From: Hybos culiciformis | Taxonomy: Eukaryota > Arthropoda > Insecta > Diptera > Hybotidae | Length of the DNA: 64,000 nt | Assembly: GCA_964007475.1 (NCBI GenBank) | Contig: OZ023274.1 | Coordinates: forward strand, 76,395,303 to 76,459,302 | Direction: 5' to 3' | Shown here: piece after piece, positions 60,674-64,000 of the stretch | How the letters are laid out: each line of letters starts with the position of its first letter | How positions within the stretch are numbered: position 1 is the first letter of the stretch | The notes under the pieces: model-generated | What the model was told of the DNA's origin: nothing | The model's input: the letters and a program-made list of their open reading frames with translations, nothing else | Databases searched by the model: none | Program-made: the position numbers and the translations under genes

Positions 60674-62185
60674 TCATGTTGCCCATAAAGCATTAGCCTC
60701 TTCCATAGTATCTGGAAGCTTTGATTTAACTGTTTCAGGCAATAGTAGTGTTGCAGTACCCGATATAGTAATTAAGGCAGCAATAATTATCATTGGAACA
60801 TAAGTAGGTAATACACCAATTAACAACATAAGTTGAGGTGCTATTAAACTTCCAATTCGTGCCGAAAATCCGCATAATCCCATTGCAATTCCACGGCAAA
60901 CGGTAGGAAATAATTCACTACAATACATGAATTGTCCAGTAAAACTGGCTACTGCAAAACCTTTAGCAATCAATGAAAATATTGTTAAAAAGGTTTGAGC
61001 TGTTTCATTTTTATCCACCAAGGCTAAAAGTCCCATTGTAACAAGTAAAATTGCATTTGCATATTGAAAGATAACCATTAAAATTCTTCGTCCGAATTTT
61101 CTTAGAAGAAAAAAAGCAAAAAAATTTGCTAGAGCTTCTATACCAGCTCCGGCCAAAAAATTTCCATGTCGAGATCCTGGTAAAGTTGGAAGAAAATATA
61201 ATATTCCATAATATGATAAAGTTACTGAGAACCAAACACAAATCATAACAATTAAATGTTTTTTTAAAATAGTATTTCGAAAAATATCCATAATCTGAAT
61301 TTTCTCTTTTTTATTTATTTCATCTGGCCTTATTGAATTAGAAGAATTTTCATTTTGTAAAACTATCAAGTTATCAATTTTTTTACATTCATCTAATATG
61401 TACTCGTCTTTATTGCGTTTAGCAACTTGACGTACTACATTTAAAGCTTCTTTCCAACGATTGTTTGCATATAACCACATAATTGATTCTGGTATTAACC
61501 AAAAATATAATAAACTCAGAGCTGTTGGTGTAATCATGATTAAGGATAATAAGCGCCAATTTGGAACTATCCAAGCAACTCCACCCAGTATAATCATCCC
61601 CAAACACCAATTTAATTCCCAACATATTGCTGCCATTGTACGAAATCGTGATGGGCAATATTCCATCATTAACGTATACGAACAAGTTTGCAGACCTTGA
61701 ACAAACAATCCTTGTATCATTCTAAACACAGCAAACCATATTAAGTTATTTGTAAAATAAATACCCAAAGACATTATCGCTTGAATGTACATACAACCTA
61801 AAACAACCCATTTTCGACCCCATAAATCACATAAACTGCTACACACAAGCGCGCCTACTGTTACACCAACAAAATATAAAGTGTTTAATAATGACGATAT
61901 GTATTTTCTATTACATACCAACGAAAATTCTCCAACTAATGCGAATTCATCATTTTCATCAAATTGATAACCACTTGAGCATGTTTGATTGCAATTTGTT
62001 AATGAATCTGTATTCTTATTAGTATCATCTTTGCAATAGTATTCTGGAGTATAAATATGGAATGATGTTATGGTGTGATTAATCCCAACTTCGATGCTAT
62101 TAAATCAAATTAATATTATTACCAATATTTGAAAATTTCCACGTTTTTCGATCAAATTGTCGATAATTTGTCGTAGCTCAATCAT
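60674..62185 (-). CDS. SLC22-type organic-cation transporter with in-frame TGA at codon 27
   Basis: Major-facilitator protein. From the ATG at 62185 the frame spans 504 codons to TGA at 60674-60676, a normal SLC22 length, but codon 27 is TGA (62105-62107), inside the predicted first membrane helix (FQILVIILI, stop, FNSIEVGINH). After it: extracellular Cys-rich loop (YYCKDD, NCNQTCSSGY), LVCNRKY, DLWGRK loop signature, ELNWCLGM, PESIMWL, a cytoplasmic acidic loop, FGRRIL, ELFPTVCRGIAMG and LLPET. All match the SLC22/Orct fold of twelve helices. A splice acceptor (TATTTCAG) just upstream of the ATG implies a 5' UTR exon. Reading around the TGA by an intron would need a 26-base GT-AG intron, which is too small. 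So this is a nonsense allele, a young pseudogene, a readthrough gene or a base error. Known role: uptake of organic cations or carcinine-like zwitterions. Confidence 0.85.
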
Positions 62186-64000
62186 TGTTGAAATGAAACT
62201 GAAATACAGAGAGAGTTTTTTGTAATAAAATTGTTTTTTATTTTCAGTAAATATTAATTAAAATCATTTGATCAAATCGGCGATATGTTGTGATAATGTT
62301 TTATTGTTATGGAATACAAAATGCCATCAGCACAGCAAATATATCAATTTTTATATATGATTGGTACTGCGGACACTGTCATTATTATTTCTACACGAGT
62401 TTGATGGTAAGGTTAACTTTTCTGATATTATTCTTTTTTCTTTTAACAATTTTCATTGAAATATGTATGTACAAATGAAATAAATATGATATACATTAAA
62501 TAAAATTAAAGTTTATCGTCTGTCAATCTATCAAAAATATTTTTGTACCGCCTATATTAAAATATTTGTTGGACTCAATAAAATCTTTTGAATGAAGATT
62601 ACTTTTTAATAGATTTATTGATAATCAAGAAAAAAAAACATTAATTTATTCTCCCAATAAAATTGGAATGCTGGAAAATAGATGTCTTCATGACGTATTT
62701 GTTCAATTTAGGTATACATAGTACATATAATATATGTATATAAATAAAAATTTGTTTGTGTATATAATAAGATATGTATATAATAAGATATGTATCTTAT
62801 ATTATATAATATGTATAATGCATGGATATGTTAGTGAAATATGTCGTAGTTTTAAACTTTAAGAGGTAGTGTGCAAAAGTTCTTTTAAAAGAATTTTAAA
62901 ATATGAAAATTGCTCAATATTTAAATAAAGTAAGAAGTAAATATAAAAATCATAATTTTTGCTAGTGACCATATATATTTATATATCTATATTCACATAA
63001 TTTTGTATGACTGCCAGCTTATTATAATATTTGCGGACGTTGTTTTATGCGGCTTTTTTTTTATTCATTGTGATTTATTGAAAATGTGTGCATAAATTTA
63101 AGTCAATAAAAATTTATTAAGTGACAAATTTTTAAAAACTATCGTTTTACATAAGTAATAAGAATAAGCAACATATTTAAATATATTCGCATGCCTACAT
63201 ATGTAATTTCAATATATAAAATACATAAAACATATTTACCATAATGCATACCATAATATGAAACAAATTTAATATATTTAAATATAAAAATGTATAAGAA
63301 TATTTAATTAATTTTTCTGAATTTTTTTTTTTTTTTAATGTTAACCAAAATTATTTGTTTAAATTTAAAGTGTTATAAGAACCTAGTACGATATTCTTTT
63401 CTAATAATTTTTACTGTTGAAAATTCAGATTATGTTATTTCAAAAATTATATTCGAGACTTTATATTAAGATATAAAGTTTGTTAAACAGATATTAATTA
63501 TTTTTATTATAACGACAATTCATTTTTATTCTTTTGAAAGTCATAAATTGGCAAAAAATTATTAGTTTTTCAATATTGCCATCAAATGCATTAAGAGTAT
63601 ATATTTCTGGTTAAAAGAAAATGTTCTCCAAACAATTTGCTTAAACTGGCTGTCTGAAACAATGTAAAAAGTTAGATTTTTATATTGAAAATAAATATCT
63701 ATGCCTATTGAACAGTTAACAACGTAAGCCCAATGATGGTTCAACTTGCTATACGTCCCGATTATGAATGACTTCGCAGAGCAAAAAAAATATTATGTTC
63801 ACTTTTCTTTTCAACATGTCACACAAATATTTCTTTGTGTGTTTAAGACCTTTTTTAAAGTTTTCATTAAATAAAAATTATTTTAATTCAGTGCACATAA
63901 ATAATATTAAATTCAAATTATTACACTTTAAAGTATGTATTTATTTTAAAATTTATTAAAAATAAATAAATTTATTAAAAATAAATAAATTTTCTTTTTA
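62186..64000. other. Upstream of the transporter, A+T-rich
   Basis: Should include the transporter's 5' UTR exon and promoter, which I cannot place. There is a short GTATATAATAAGATAT repeat near 62760-62800. No other gene supported. Confidence 0.45.

Noticed and set aside
61011..61700. Several frames overlapping the transporter on both strands
   Set aside because: They are shadows of the SLC22 coding sequence.
62082..62107. A tiny intron removing the TGA in the transporter
   Set aside because: The only GT-AG pair around the stop would give a 26-base intron, below what spliceosomes use, and would change the frame relation of the helix.

Overview
The window is eukaryotic, intron-rich and very A+T-rich. 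Its gene families point to an insect: 7tm_6 odorant receptors, an odorant-binding protein (OBP), secreted chymotrypsin-like proteases, a GIPC/kermit-type PDZ protein and an SLC22-type organic-cation transporter. The small introns and chemosensory genes would suit a fly, but I cannot fix the order or species from the sequence. One run of 200 N (9580-9779) is an assembly gap.

Left part (1-13.8 kb): three odorant-receptor genes in a head-to-tail plus-strand array. The first is cut by the window edge. The second and third are complete nine-exon genes that splice to 409 and 408 codons with identical exon lengths and phases after exon 1. The fifth intron of the second gene is swollen by nested transposable elements, including two head-to-head copies of a rolling-circle-like element that form an inverted repeat of about 1 kb. 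Next (minus strand, 14.1-15.7 kb) is a five-exon OBP of unusual build: the stretch between its first cysteines and the C2-x3-C3 motif is filled with Ser/Glu clusters, a furin-type RVRR site and a His-rich tract. A two-exon GIPC-like gene (17.3-18.3 kb, minus) follows.

Middle and right part (20.3-59.3 kb): eight tandem plus-strand S1 serine-protease genes (called SP1 to SP8 here). All have two exons, a phase-1 intron just before the catalytic His, and a matching TATA/initiator core promoter 28-30 bases apart. Seven look intact. SP3 is broken near its 3' end by an 838-bp TA-flanked element. The duplicated intergenic units carry many element insertions. Because paralogous units lack them, several insertions can be defined exactly: 8-bp duplications (hAT-like), a 9-bp duplication (Mutator-like), TA duplications, and two precise no-duplication insertions between T and T (Helentron/HINE-like). 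The proteases fall into an SP1/SP2-SP5 group and an SP6-SP8 group. The pocket residues (Ser189, Ala216, Thr/Ser226) suggest preference for small or hydrophobic residues. None of the eight has Arg or Lys before the predicted mature N terminus.

End (60.7-62.2 kb, minus): an SLC22-like transporter whose reading frame is open over 504 codons except for one in-frame TGA at codon 27. The last 1.8 kb is A+T-rich non-coding sequence.

The clearest candidates for something not already described are the Helentron-like family with a roughly 195-bp terminal hairpin, the tRNA-like box A/box B modules inside TA-flanked inverted-repeat elements, and the Ser/Glu- and His-rich OBP with a furin site.
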